Positions 35,001 through 41,905 of a DNA stretch of 64,000 nt are shown in pieces (within the stretch, counting starts at the first letter, position 1; every line of letters starts with the position of its first letter). The DNA lies in contig NZ_NPKI01000017.1 of assembly GCF_002284565.1 (NCBI RefSeq), positions 434,001 to 498,000 of the forward strand. The letters are read 5' to 3'. This DNA is from Mesorhizobium mediterraneum. Lineage in GTDB: Bacteria; Pseudomonadota; Alphaproteobacteria; Rhizobiales; Rhizobiaceae. Made by a program: the position numbers and the translations under genes. The notes under the pieces were generated by a model that did no database searches, was not told the origin of the DNA, and saw only the letters and a program-made list of their open reading frames with translations.

Positions 35001-35516
35001 TCACTCGGTCCCATTCAAGATTTTCCGCGTCATCGCGATGCCGTGCTGCAGCATGCCTTGGCATCGCCCGGGCAACTTGCTCGGGAGCTTAACGTTCGCC
35101 TGAACCGAAGCGGCATAGAACAGCACGCCGACACCGATCAGATCCTCGAGCTCGTCGAGCTTCGTTCCGATGGCATTGCGGTATGCGTCAATCTTCGGCT
35201 TGAGAGATGCCAGTTCCGCCTCGAAGGCCGCGCGCTGTCCTTCGAGCGCCTTCATCGCGTCTCGCTCTTTCTGCTGGTAGGGAGCGATCTCTTGGCCGGC
35301 CTTGTCGACGTCGGCGCCGGTGATGCTCGGTGGCTGTCCCGGCACTTGGCCAAAGTAGCTACGATGCATCTCACGGTGCCTAGCCTGGGCTGCCTGGAGT
35401 TCGGCGACAGCCTCTCGCCACGCCCCCTCGGCTTCAGCGATCGCCGCCGGCTTTGGCGGAATCCTTAGAGCGGCGGCGAAGTCCATTTCCGTTGCCTTTG
35501 GTGTGCGTGCGAGCAT
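35001..35516 (-). CDS. phage coiled-coil protein
   Basis: A 171-residue protein with a central coiled coil (about residues 30-120; WREAVAELQAAQARHREMH, KALEGQRAAFEAELASLK) and a C-terminal segment with GVGVLFYAASVQANVKLPSKL. It may be a scaffold- or head-associated protein, judged only by position upstream of the protease-like gene. AGGA lies 8 nt before its ATG. Confidence 0.6.
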   Translation of the reverse strand: MLARTPKATEMDFAAALRIPPKPAAIAEAEGAWREAVAELQAAQARHREMHRSYFGQVPGQPPSITGADVDKAGQEIAPYQQKERDAMKALEGQRAAFEAELASLKPKIDAYRNAIGTKLDELEDLIGVGVLFYAASVQANVKLPSKLPGRCQGMLQHGIAMTRKILNGTE

Positions 35517-35526
35517 TGGTTTGTTC

Positions 35527-35877
35527 CTATTTCTCAGGTTCGAATTTACGCCCGCCGGCGACAGCTTCGGATAACGCGTTAATCAAAATGCGGAGGGCTG
35601 CATTGCCTAGGCGCTTTCGGCTGCGGCTGCCGGCCTCGTCTATCGCGCCGGCCTCCAGCATCAGGTTGACCACCAGGTGGTCGATCTCGAGCGGCAGAAC
35701 GATACCCCCTCTGGCTTCGCGTTCTTTCCGATGCTGCTGGCGCTCGCGGTTGAGGCGCCGGCGGCGCTCGACGCGCTCTTGTGGCGTGCCGATCGGTCGA
35801 CGCCCGCGACGTCGATCAGACGCGATCTCGTCCGGTGGCGAGTTCCCCGGCACAGTCAGATCGCTCCGTGCCGGCAC
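35527..35877 (-). CDS. small basic phage protein, first gene of the operon
   Basis: A 116-residue basic protein (GRRPIGTPQERVERRRRLNRE) with a C-terminal helical half (LEIDHLVVNLMLEAGAIDEAGS). It starts with GTG and has no strong ribosome site. It precedes the coiled-coil gene by 10 bp. The divergent gap to 35949 (about 70 bp) should contain the promoter of the phage operon. Confidence 0.6.
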   Translation of the reverse strand: MPARSDLTVPGNSPPDEIASDRRRGRRPIGTPQERVERRRRLNRERQQHRKEREARGGIVLPLEIDHLVVNLMLEAGAIDEAGSRSRKRLGNAALRILINALSEAVAGGRKFEPEK

Positions 35878-35948
35878 TGCGCCGCGGGCGGTCGGAACAA
35901 ATGGGGTCGACGCCGGTTAACAATCGAAGGGACCGCAAACGAAGCGGT

Positions 35949-36158
35949 ATGATGATGATTGAGATTTTTAGCTTCGAACTGGCCAATGCCAGGCTGCGCG
36001 TTAAACGGGCCGAGCGCTCGCTGAAGCGTGCGAATGAACTGTTGTTGAACGATGGCTGTGTCGCCGTCAATCTCGCGTTGTGCGACCGCATACGGTCTGA
36101 GCAAAAACGCGTCATTGAGGCCAGGGAACGCATGACGAAGATCGATCGGAAGGATTGA
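35949..36158 (+). CDS. small coiled-coil protein (paralogue 1)
   Basis: A 69-residue helical protein; LRVKRAERSLKRANELL and the end EQKRVIEARERMTKIDRKD match the protein at 36437 (IKRAELALARTEEMI ... VEAAYRLVQIDP). It is transcribed divergently from the phage operon and followed closely by another small gene. Function unknown. Confidence 0.55.
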   Translation: MMMIEIFSFELANARLRVKRAERSLKRANELLLNDGCVAVNLALCDRIRSEQKRVIEARERMTKIDRKD

Positions 36159-36161
36159 CCC

Positions 36162-36353
36162 ATGAGGCTCGCGACCCTCCACCTTGAAACTGCGAGATAC
36201 GGCGACGAATATCGTGCCGCAAGGCTGGCGCGGCTGAGGCAGCAAATGATCCGGCACATCAAACGCGCGGACGCGTCGGCTCAAAAAGTTGAACTGGCGC
36301 TGGCAAGGTTGGCCGAAGCAAACACGTTGGGAGACTGGCGAGCGCATCAGTAG
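36162..36353 (+). CDS. small basic helical protein
   Basis: A 63-residue protein (MRLATLHLETARYGDEYRAA) starting three bases after the previous stop. It also has the IKRADASAQKVELALARLAEA pattern seen in both neighbours, so three adjacent short genes share a KRA-x-x-A-x-x-KVELAL-like helix. Confidence 0.5.
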   Translation: MRLATLHLETARYGDEYRAARLARLRQQMIRHIKRADASAQKVELALARLAEANTLGDWRAHQ

Positions 36354-36436
36354 GGCCGCGGTCATGAGGCCGTCATGCGGCAACCCGTTTCGCCCGACAT
36401 CAGGGAACGATATTGCCCACGATGTGTTAGAAACTT

Positions 36437-36715
36437 ATGGACACCATGGAACCCCACGGACGCGGGATGGCTGCCGATACCGCCGAGCAGCGCATCAAAC
36501 GGGCCGAGCTCGCGCTTGCACGCACAGAAGAAATGATCGCCGAGAATATCGCGCTGCGCAGCAGGATACGCGCGCGACGGTGTCTGGTCGAGGCCGCATA
36601 CCGCTTGGTGCAGATCGATCCGGCCAGCAATGAAGGTGCCGCCGGCGGTCATCATGCGCCACCGACATCGAGAACACTGCCAATCTCTTCGAACAGCCTT
36701 CGAGCCCTGCCATAG
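36437..36715 (+). CDS. small coiled-coil protein (paralogue 2)
   Basis: A 92-residue protein; the helical core is residues about 18-55 (IKRAELALARTEEMIAENIA, then RCLVEAAYRLVQIDP). Its last 25 residues run antisense through the end of the replication-like gene (64-bp convergent overlap). Related to the small genes at 35949 and 36162. Confidence 0.5.
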   Translation: MDTMEPHGRGMAADTAEQRIKRAELALARTEEMIAENIALRSRIRARRCLVEAAYRLVQIDPASNEGAAGGHHAPPTSRTLPISSNSLRALP

Positions 36716-37431
36716 TTGGCGTCGTCATTGGTCAGGGATGCTGTGTTGCCGACAAGGCCGTCCAGCCAGTCGAACCAGTAGTTAAGCCTGGCCTTCTCGG
36801 CGCCGTTCTTCATCGAGCGCTCGGCCATCGCCAGCATGGCGCCGACGCTCGTCGAGTTCACCCGTTCCTTGCCCCTTTTGCAGGGCTCAAGCGTCGATGA
36901 CGCCGTTTCAACGGGATCTATTAAAACCGTTTCAACGGGATTTATTAAGGCTTCGCCTAATATATTATACGGCGCATCCGATTGATGTTGTTCAGCTATT
37001 TCTGAGAGTCGGTTACCTATGCCGCCACTTTCGGGAACGAACTGGTTACCTATCGGCGCCGAATAGGTAGCAGCTTCGTTACCTGTGTAGGTAACAGGCT
37101 GGTTACCCTTGACGGTCTTCATGATGGCCTCGTCCGTCGAATTGTAGATGACGAAGTAGCACCTCGATTTCGGGTTGAGCGGGTTGGCGCGGCCGCCGAC
37201 GTAGCCACACTCAGCGAGCGTCTTGATAGACCTGGACAAGCTCTTCAGATGGCAGCCAACGAGGCTTGCCAATCGGCCATGGCCGGCGGTGCAGCCGACG
37301 CCGTTTTTGCTGAACCGGTCGTGGAAAGAGATCGCCATCAGCACCCGGATGTCGAGCGATGAAAGGCGCTGATCCGCCATGGCGCGCGGCGGATCAGGGC
37401 AGAAGACGGGGCCGTTCTTAGACATTCGCAC
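36652..37431 (-). CDS. phage replication-initiator-like wHTH protein
   Basis: A 259-residue protein with an N-terminal winged helix (about residues 20-95: RLSSLDIRVLMAISFHDRF, GRLASLVGCHLKSLSRSIKTL, ECGYVGG), then a low-complexity middle and a helical C-terminus. This is the layout of phage replication initiators such as lambda O. The middle of the gene contains iteron-like GTTACC repeats, a 24-bp direct repeat and an AT-rich patch, as origins inside O-type genes do. It is minus strand, downstream of the HNH-like gene by overlap. Confidence 0.7.
   Translation of the reverse strand: MRMSKNGPVFCPDPPRAMADQRLSSLDIRVLMAISFHDRFSKNGVGCTAGHGRLASLVGCHLKSLSRSIKTLAECGYVGGRANPLNPKSRCYFVIYNSTDEAIMKTVKGNQPVTYTGNEAATYSAPIGNQFVPESGGIGNRLSEIAEQHQSDAPYNILGEALINPVETVLIDPVETASSTLEPCKRGKERVNSTSVGAMLAMAERSMKNGAEKARLNYWFDWLDGLVGNTASLTNDDANYGRARRLFEEIGSVLDVGGA
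36903..36948. repeat. 24-bp spaced direct repeats in the initiator gene
   Basis: CCGTTTCAACGGGATCTATTAA-type sequence occurs at 36903-36924 and again at 36927-36948, differing by one base. On the protein side it encodes repeated LINPVET / LIDPVET. An AT-rich patch with TATATTATAC follows at 36959-36970. Confidence 0.75.
37011..37107. repeat. GTTACC iteron-like cluster
   Basis: GGTTACCTAT occurs at 37011 and 37044, GTTACC at 37078 and 37102, GGTAAC inverted at 37090 and a degenerate inverted copy at 37063. Six sites within 97 bp inside the initiator gene suggest initiator-binding iterons of a replication origin. Confidence 0.65.
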
Positions 37432-37765
37432 CGCCTTTGCGCCGGCGCGCGTGATGTCGGGCGTGACAGGCCCTGCACCAGAATTTCACGTCCAGGGCAT
37501 GGCGGTGATCGTCGTGGTGAGCATCAAGCGGCTTCGCTTCACCGCACTTTTCGCAGCACGTGGGCTTCACCAAGATGCCGCGTCGGATTGCACTGGCAAC
37601 AGCGACGTGCGACCAGCGCTCCAATGGGTGCGCCTCTCTCCACCGCGCTTGCGGGGTAGACCTAGCTAGGGTATTCTTGAAAGTCTCAGATGCTGCCAAG
37701 CTTGAGATTTCGGAGCCGGTTCGCGTTTCCAGCGCGGCCGGCTCCTTCGCATTCGAGTGCTCCAT
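37418..37765 (-). CDS. HNH-like zinc-binding protein
   Basis: A 115-residue protein. The C-terminal part has CCEKCGEAKPLDAHHDDH and then CRACHARHH (about residues 69-105), a CX2C...HH...CX2CX3HH arrangement like small HNH or treble-clef proteins of phages. Its end overlaps the initiator start by 14 bp, implying coupling. It may assist replication or recombination. Nuclease activity is not certain. Confidence 0.65.
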   Translation of the reverse strand: MEHSNAKEPAALETRTGSEISSLAASETFKNTLARSTPQARWREAHPLERWSHVAVASAIRRGILVKPTCCEKCGEAKPLDAHHDDHRHALDVKFWCRACHARHHARRRKGGANV

Positions 37766-37959
37766 CAGCCTGCCCTCGCCATCTTCATGCCGTGGATGCG
37801 CAGCACCTCGCAGGCATCCTTGGCGCTGAGGCCAAGGCGCTTGAGCGCCGGCACCGATGGGCCGCGCAGATGGCGTGGCGTCTCGGCGAGGAAGCGCAGG
37901 CCGCGTTCAACGTTGTCGGTTTCGAGGTGGTCTTCAGTTTCGGGGCGGCTGGTCATCAT
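37765..37959 (-). CDS. small protein between alpA and the HNH-like gene
   Basis: A 64-residue protein (MMTSRPETEDHLETDN) with an acidic N-terminus and the helical tail VPALKRLGLSAKDACEVLRIHG. Its start overlaps the alpA stop (ATGA) and its stop overlaps the next start. It is part of an early-type operon: alpA, this gene, HNH-like, initiator. Function unknown. Confidence 0.6.
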   Translation of the reverse strand: MMTSRPETEDHLETDNVERGLRFLAETPRHLRGPSVPALKRLGLSAKDACEVLRIHGMKMARAG

Positions 37960-38150
37960 GCGGCCACCTCGTCGCGCTGGTCGACGCGGGCCTTCACCCA
38001 TGCGTCAATCTCGGACTCGACGAATGCGCGGCGGCGTGGGCTCAAAAAGACGGGCTTGGGAAACTTGCCGTCCTTGATCAGTCGGTCGATGTAGTTCCGG
38101 CTGTAGTTGATACCCTTGTCGGGCAGTCTGGTGAGCGGGATGAGCGACAT
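37956..38150 (-). CDS. AlpA-family excisionase-like regulator
   Basis: A 64-residue winged-helix protein of the AlpA/MerR-like excisionase family: NYSRNYIDRLIKDGKFPKPV (residues 15-34) and FVESEIDAWVKARV (43-56). In tyrosine-integrase islands such proteins control excision and early transcription. It heads the operon leading to the initiator gene. Its Shine-Dalgarno lies inside a perfect hairpin (38161-38191), suggesting translational control. Confidence 0.85.
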   Translation of the reverse strand: MSLIPLTRLPDKGINYSRNYIDRLIKDGKFPKPVFLSPRRRAFVESEIDAWVKARVDQRDEVAA

Positions 38151-38160
38151 GGCTCTAGCG

Positions 38161-38191
38161 CCTCCTTGCGGTTTCTAGTCACGCAAGGAGG
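38161..38191 (-). promoter_or_regulatory. hairpin sequestering the alpA ribosome site
   Basis: CCTCCTTGCG (38161-38170) and CGCAAGGAGG (38182-38191) are perfect 10-bp complements with an 11-nt loop. In the minus-strand transcript the 3' arm contains AAGGAGG, 10 nt before the alpA ATG, so the hairpin would mask it. Confidence 0.65.
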
Positions 38192-38232
38192 TTGGCCGAT
38201 ACGACCAAACATGTGGGAGTGACGCGTTCGTA

Positions 38233-38844
38233 CTATTTGTCGTCGATTGCGTACCCCCACCGCCCATCGTCGACTACATCTCGGATGATCCGGCTAACAT
38301 CTTGTGCAAAACCGGCCTCGCCAAAAAGAACATGAACGAACCGGGAGAAGCGCGACCGCTCAGAAGCCGAGACGGTAAACTGTGAATACTCATCGAAGAA
38401 CCGGGCGCAGAGTTCAACGACAACGCGCTTCTGCCGCGAAGGAGAAGGTCCAGGTGATGTTTCGATGTCGAAGCCCCGCGTTTCCGTTTCGAGCCTTGTC
38501 ATCAAGGTTTGTATTTCCCAATACAGTTCGTGAAGCTCCCGTTCGCGTTGAAGGCCGGCAATCTCATCGAACTTGCCGTTTTGGTAAGCCAAGTCACTCA
38601 GGGCTGCGCCGCCAGTGTGCAATGTTGAAGCTAGGAACCGCGATGCTGCGGCGTTAATTTTATCTATCTCTTTTTTGATCGCGCCAGATGTAGGCGGCTC
38701 GCGCTTTCGTAAGAGCTGGGGCGCTGAACCCTTGATCAACTGAAGCTGCAGGATAGCTTCATCATGGCCGCGATCGATGCCCGCGATGTCGGCCAAGTCG
38801 CGCACGTCGATGCGCCGAAGGCGACTCAGATCAAGTTCAGCCAA
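38233..38844 (-). CDS. uncharacterised protein downstream of the integrase
   Basis: A 203-residue helical protein that follows the integrase with only two bases between stop and its TTG start. GAGGG inside the integrase end is spaced correctly for the TTG, and no internal Met occurs before about residue 114, so TTG is likely right. ELYWEIQTLMTRLETETRGF and FARFFDEYSQFTV are seen. No family recognised; co-transcription with the integrase suggests an element-specific role such as recombination control or exclusion. Confidence 0.65.
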   Translation of the reverse strand: MAELDLSRLRRIDVRDLADIAGIDRGHDEAILQLQLIKGSAPQLLRKREPPTSGAIKKEIDKINAAASRFLASTLHTGGAALSDLAYQNGKFDEIAGLQRERELHELYWEIQTLMTRLETETRGFDIETSPGPSPSRQKRVVVELCARFFDEYSQFTVSASERSRFSRFVHVLFGEAGFAQDVSRIIRDVVDDGRWGYAIDDK

Positions 38845-38846
38845 TG

Positions 38847-40184
38847 CTATGCCCTCGCGATGATTGGGATCACGTTATCTGCCCTCTGTGGGCCCACGAT
38901 GGCCGCCAGGGCGCCCTCCCATCGCGTCAGCGCGTCCCGCTTGACCTTGAGCCGTTCGGACTGGTTGTACGTCCTGACGAGCGCCGTAGGCACATGCCCG
39001 ATGACGGCCTCGGCTACCTCATCCATTACATCGAGCTCGGACAACCGGGTGCGAACCGTTCGGCGAATGTCGTGGTTGACCCATGCCGGCAGATTGGCGT
39101 TGGGATTTTCCTCCCGCATGGCGGCGAGCATGGCTGCATCGATCCGCAGCTTGACCTTGTGGCCGATCGTCACCGGATGCTGTCCGTCGAGCGAGCATAA
39201 CCAGTTGCACTTTTTGAACCGCGGCAACTTGCCAATGATCTCGATCGCCTCGTCGGTGAGCGGCACGACATGATCGCGGCCGGACTTGAAGCGCGCCGCA
39301 GGCACGGTCAAGGTTTTGCGATCGAGGTCGATTTCAGACCATGACGCTTGCGCGATGTCGTTGAGCCGCTGGCCTTGCAACAGCAGAAGCCGGTAGACGG
39401 CACACTCAACAGCGCCTAGGCCCTTGGTCGTGCCGTCCGTTGCCTTCCAGAGCGCCCTCACCTCGGCATCGGTCAACACTCTGTTCCGAGAAACCTTCTC
39501 GCCGATCGTGGTGCGGACCTTCTTGGCACGGAAAGGCGAGGCGGTAATGAGCTCGTCGTCAACGCACCAGTTGAAAAACGTGCCGATCTTCTGCGCCATG
39601 TTCAGGGCCTGCCGGGTCGCTCCGCGCTTGTTGATCTTTGTCAGCACCGCCATCACGTCCGCGCTCTGAATGTCGCCTACGGCCTTCCCTCGCCACGCTG
39701 TCAGGCATTCGCGCTTGAAGTCGTTGCGGTCTTCCTCGACCTTCCGGATGCCGTCCCGTCGCCGTGCCGTGATGTAGCGGACAAGCACGCGCTCGAATTG
39801 CTTCTTGCGCCGTTCGGCCGCGCCGTTCTCTCGCGCCAGCCGTGCGGCCTCGGCAACTCGCCTTTCCTCGGCCTCTTGTTCTTTCGGATCGATTCCCTTG
39901 TCGATAAGGGCTGCCCATTCCCTCGCCTTTTTCCGCGCTTCGTCGAGTGAGATGATGTCGTACTCACCAAGCGCCCTGCGCGCTGGCTGCGCCGCCTTAC
40001 CAAAGCGGGCAATGTACACGAAGCTAACCTGGCCCGCTTTCATCTTCGAACCGTTCGCAGGCGCCTTATCCGTTACGCGGACGCCCATGTTCGGCACTTG
40101 CGCATCCATTATCACGTAGCGCTTGCCAGCATCGGCCGGCTTCAAGGCCTTGAGGCGGACGTCGGTAAGGTTCTCGCGGGGCAT
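38847..40184 (-). CDS. int: tyrosine-type site-specific integrase
   Basis: A 445-residue phage/island integrase. The N-terminal DUF4102 arm-binding domain is visible in LKALKPADAGKRYVIMDA, and the core-binding SAM-like domain follows (about 100-200). Catalytic residues are Arg in LLLQGQRLNDIAQ, His/Arg in NHDIRRTVRTRL, His in AVIGHVP and the nucleophile Tyr in RTYNQ near residue 405. The ATG at 40184 (MPRENLTD) is used; the frame extends nine codons upstream through the arm-type repeat. It is 159 bp from attR and recombines the tRNA-Asn site. Confidence 0.95.
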   Translation of the reverse strand: MPRENLTDVRLKALKPADAGKRYVIMDAQVPNMGVRVTDKAPANGSKMKAGQVSFVYIARFGKAAQPARRALGEYDIISLDEARKKAREWAALIDKGIDPKEQEAEERRVAEAARLARENGAAERRKKQFERVLVRYITARRRDGIRKVEEDRNDFKRECLTAWRGKAVGDIQSADVMAVLTKINKRGATRQALNMAQKIGTFFNWCVDDELITASPFRAKKVRTTIGEKVSRNRVLTDAEVRALWKATDGTTKGLGAVECAVYRLLLLQGQRLNDIAQASWSEIDLDRKTLTVPAARFKSGRDHVVPLTDEAIEIIGKLPRFKKCNWLCSLDGQHPVTIGHKVKLRIDAAMLAAMREENPNANLPAWVNHDIRRTVRTRLSELDVMDEVAEAVIGHVPTALVRTYNQSERLKVKRDALTRWEGALAAIVGPQRADNVIPIIARA

Positions 40185-40194
40185 TCGGCTCTCC

Positions 40195-40213
40195 GGGCAA
40201 CATTGGGGCAACA
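40195..40213 (-). repeat. candidate right arm-type integrase site
   Basis: GGGCAACATTGGGGCAACA matches 23611-23630 near attL except for one base and one indel; an inverted GTTGCCC lies at 40233-40239. It overlaps the integrase promoter region, so integrase may control its own expression. Confidence 0.5.
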
Positions 40214-40342
40214 GGTTTGCCCTGCTGCCTATGTTGCCCTAGTGTGCGCTAGAGCGCAACATGAAAACTGAACGCCTTGGAAAACAAGGATGATTCAGAG
40301 GAAGACCAACCGGTAATGGGTTCTGGTTGGCTATCCCTGAGA

Positions 40343-40391
40343 CGGCTGTTAACCGGTTGGTCGCTGGTTCGAATCCGGCCCGGGGAGCCAA
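40343..40391 (+). other. attR (49-bp core repeat, tRNA-Asn 3' fragment)
   Basis: Identical to 23504-23552: the 3' half of tRNA-Asn from the anticodon arm through the CCA and one further A. It lacks a 5' half and is not a working tRNA. It marks the right end of the element. Confidence 0.95.
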
Positions 40392-40472
40392 ATTCCACGC
40401 ATACCCATTGAAGCTATCAGGAAATGGCAGCCTCCCCGCCGAAGCGGGGTGCGGTGATGCGGTCAGTCGGCA

Positions 40473-40506
40473 TAAAAAGCCCGCGCCGTCGCCGGCACGG
40501 GCTCTG
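40473..40506 (-). terminator. terminator of the BA14K gene
   Basis: AGCCCGCGCC and GGCACGGGCT form a GC-rich stem preceded on the plus strand by AAAAA, i.e. a T run after the stem for the minus-strand gene ending at 40528. Confidence 0.75.
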
Positions 40507-40527
40507 TCAACATCTCAGCTCGCCAAA

Positions 40528-40983
40528 TCAGTAGGGCGAATTGCACTGCTGTCGAGGTCCGTAGTTGGGCTGGAACGTATTGTCGGACGCGCGGTAACTG
40601 CGGTACCGGTCGTAACACCACTCGACATGGGCGTCGCGACGATTAACACGGTTCTGGTTGTTGTTGATGATCGCACTGCCGATCACCGCGCCGGCGGCGA
40701 AGGCAGCCAGCGGGAACCAGTAGTCGCCATGACGGCGATGGCCGCGACGGTACTCACGATAACCGCGATGGCCGTTCCAGTGGGAGCCATCGTGGCGCGA
40801 AAATTTGCGGTTTTTGCGGTTGTGGCGCTTCCCCCACGGATTATGGTCAACCGTCTGCACATCAGTCGAAACGGACGGCGCTTGCGGCAGGAATACCTGA
40901 GCTGCGTCAGCAGGCACTGCTATGGTGGTCGCGAACGATACCGATAACGCGGCCGCCAGCAAACCCGACATGATCTTGTTCAT
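40528..40983 (-). CDS. BA14K-family lectin-like protein
   Basis: A 151-residue exported protein with a signal peptide of about 27 residues (ending VPADA). It has a His/Arg/Gly-rich middle (HRGYREYRRGHRRHGDYW), one hydrophobic segment (FPLAAFAAGAVIGSAII, about 91-107) and a C-terminal BA14K motif, HVEWCYDRYRSYRASDNTF followed by a conserved Cys in QQCNSPY. BA14K is an immunoreactive Brucella 14-kDa protein, linked to lectin-like and envelope functions. It is the first core gene to the right of the element. Confidence 0.88.
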   Translation of the reverse strand: MNKIMSGLLAAALSVSFATTIAVPADAAQVFLPQAPSVSTDVQTVDHNPWGKRHNRKNRKFSRHDGSHWNGHRGYREYRRGHRRHGDYWFPLAAFAAGAVIGSAIINNNQNRVNRRDAHVEWCYDRYRSYRASDNTFQPNYGPRQQCNSPY

Positions 40984-41602
40984 GATCTCTCCTTAAACGA
41001 AAGTTGAGGCTCAGTTCCCTAAAGCGAATGTTACAGGCCACCTTACTATTTCGCCGCCGTTTATCAAAGACAAAAACCGTGAAACCGGGCTAGTCTTGAA
41101 TAAAGTGGCGAAGTATGGTCAATCGCGATTTAATCCAGTTTAATATAGCCGTCGTAAAACACGAGTCTCGTCCGGCATTACAGCCGAGTGGCCAGATCGT
41201 TAGCAGCCGGTATGTCTGAGACCGGCCACGACTCACCGGACAGTCACCGCAAATATGGCGGCGTAGCCTGCTACGAGCGAGCGGATCCTATAGCTTTGGA
41301 AAGAAAAATCTCATGACCAAAGTCATGATCGCATATTGGAGCAGCACGGGCGTTCTGCGCCTGTTGTACGCAGCCGGACCCTGATGTATCTCGCCCAGCT
41401 CGGGACAGGATCGGAAGCATCGAGGTGCGCCTGCTATGGCTAGACCCGGCGAACTTCCGCGTCACGCCATAATCAATCCGGCGAATTTTGCTACTCTTTC
41501 TTCGTGGCGAACCCCAACGCCGCTTGGCCGGCGCCAACCTAGGCAACCCCACCTTCCCCGCCCCCTGCGGCGCCGGCCATCTTTCGCCAGGCACTACATC
41601 GG
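40984..41602. other. intergenic region with a palindromic repeat
   Basis: No convincing gene. The minus-strand frame at 41271-41594 spans a palindromic repeat and lacks start context. Arms GGCCGGCGCC (41526-41535) and GGCGCCGGCC (41569-41578) are perfect complements. The region between holds the BA14K promoter and AT-rich DNA near 41035-41160. Confidence 0.6.
41526..41578. repeat. GC-rich palindromic repeat
   Basis: A 10-bp perfect stem encloses a 33-nt C-rich loop, nearly matching 27584-27635 on the element in arms and loop composition. Probably a dispersed rhizobial hairpin, here at the end of the DUF982 gene. Confidence 0.65.
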
Positions 41603-41905
41603 TTAGGCCGTCACGCCACCACGACCGGTTTTCGGTGCCGTCATCCAGGGCATAGCTGCAGAGACGTCCGCTAGGATTTTGGCCGATCTGGCGAAGCCGG
41701 CAAAAGCTTCGCGTGCAACTGAAATGGGAACTTGGCTATCATAAGCGCGCTGGCAAGCTCGGAACGCCGTGTCAAAGATTGGCCCTCTACGGTTCTTCGG
41801 CCATTCCTCCAGGAACTCGAAAGCATCAGCCAAGCATCCGATTTCCTCCACCATAAACGCCCCTTTCTTGACGAAAACAGGCCGGTCGAAAGTCCTGTCG
41901 TTCAT
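41603..41905 (-). CDS. DUF982 family protein
   Basis: A 100-residue protein of the small DUF982 family common in rhizobia, often near stress or symbiosis genes and of unknown function. The pattern RPVFVKKGAF, VEEIGCLADAFEFLEEWP, RRGPIFDTAFRACQRAYD and SVAREAFAGFAR is characteristic. ATG 41905 is chosen for its GGAGG at 6-nt spacing; the upstream ATG lies in the ribosome site itself. It stands alone. Confidence 0.88.
   Translation of the reverse strand: MNDRTFDRPVFVKKGAFMVEEIGCLADAFEFLEEWPKNRRGPIFDTAFRACQRAYDSQVPISVAREAFAGFARSAKILADVSAAMPWMTAPKTGRGGVTA

Larger units (their letters stand above)
23553..40391. mobile_element. integrated phage-derived element in tRNA-Asn (16.8 kb)
   Basis: The segment is bounded by a 49-bp direct repeat and contains a tyrosine integrase next to the right end, an AlpA-like regulator, a replication-initiator-like gene, a compact phage morphogenesis operon and cargo genes on the left. 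Rhizobial core genes resume on both sides. Packaging and structural genes are incomplete (no large terminase, portal or major capsid recognised), so it is either a decayed prophage or a phage-satellite-like element that relies on a helper. Confidence 0.92.

Noticed and set aside
40343..40391. Second tRNA-Asn
   Set aside because: Only the 3' half is present; it is attR, not a tRNA gene.
41271..41594. 107-codon minus-strand frame right of the element
   Set aside because: It is built partly from the palindromic repeat and lacks start context.
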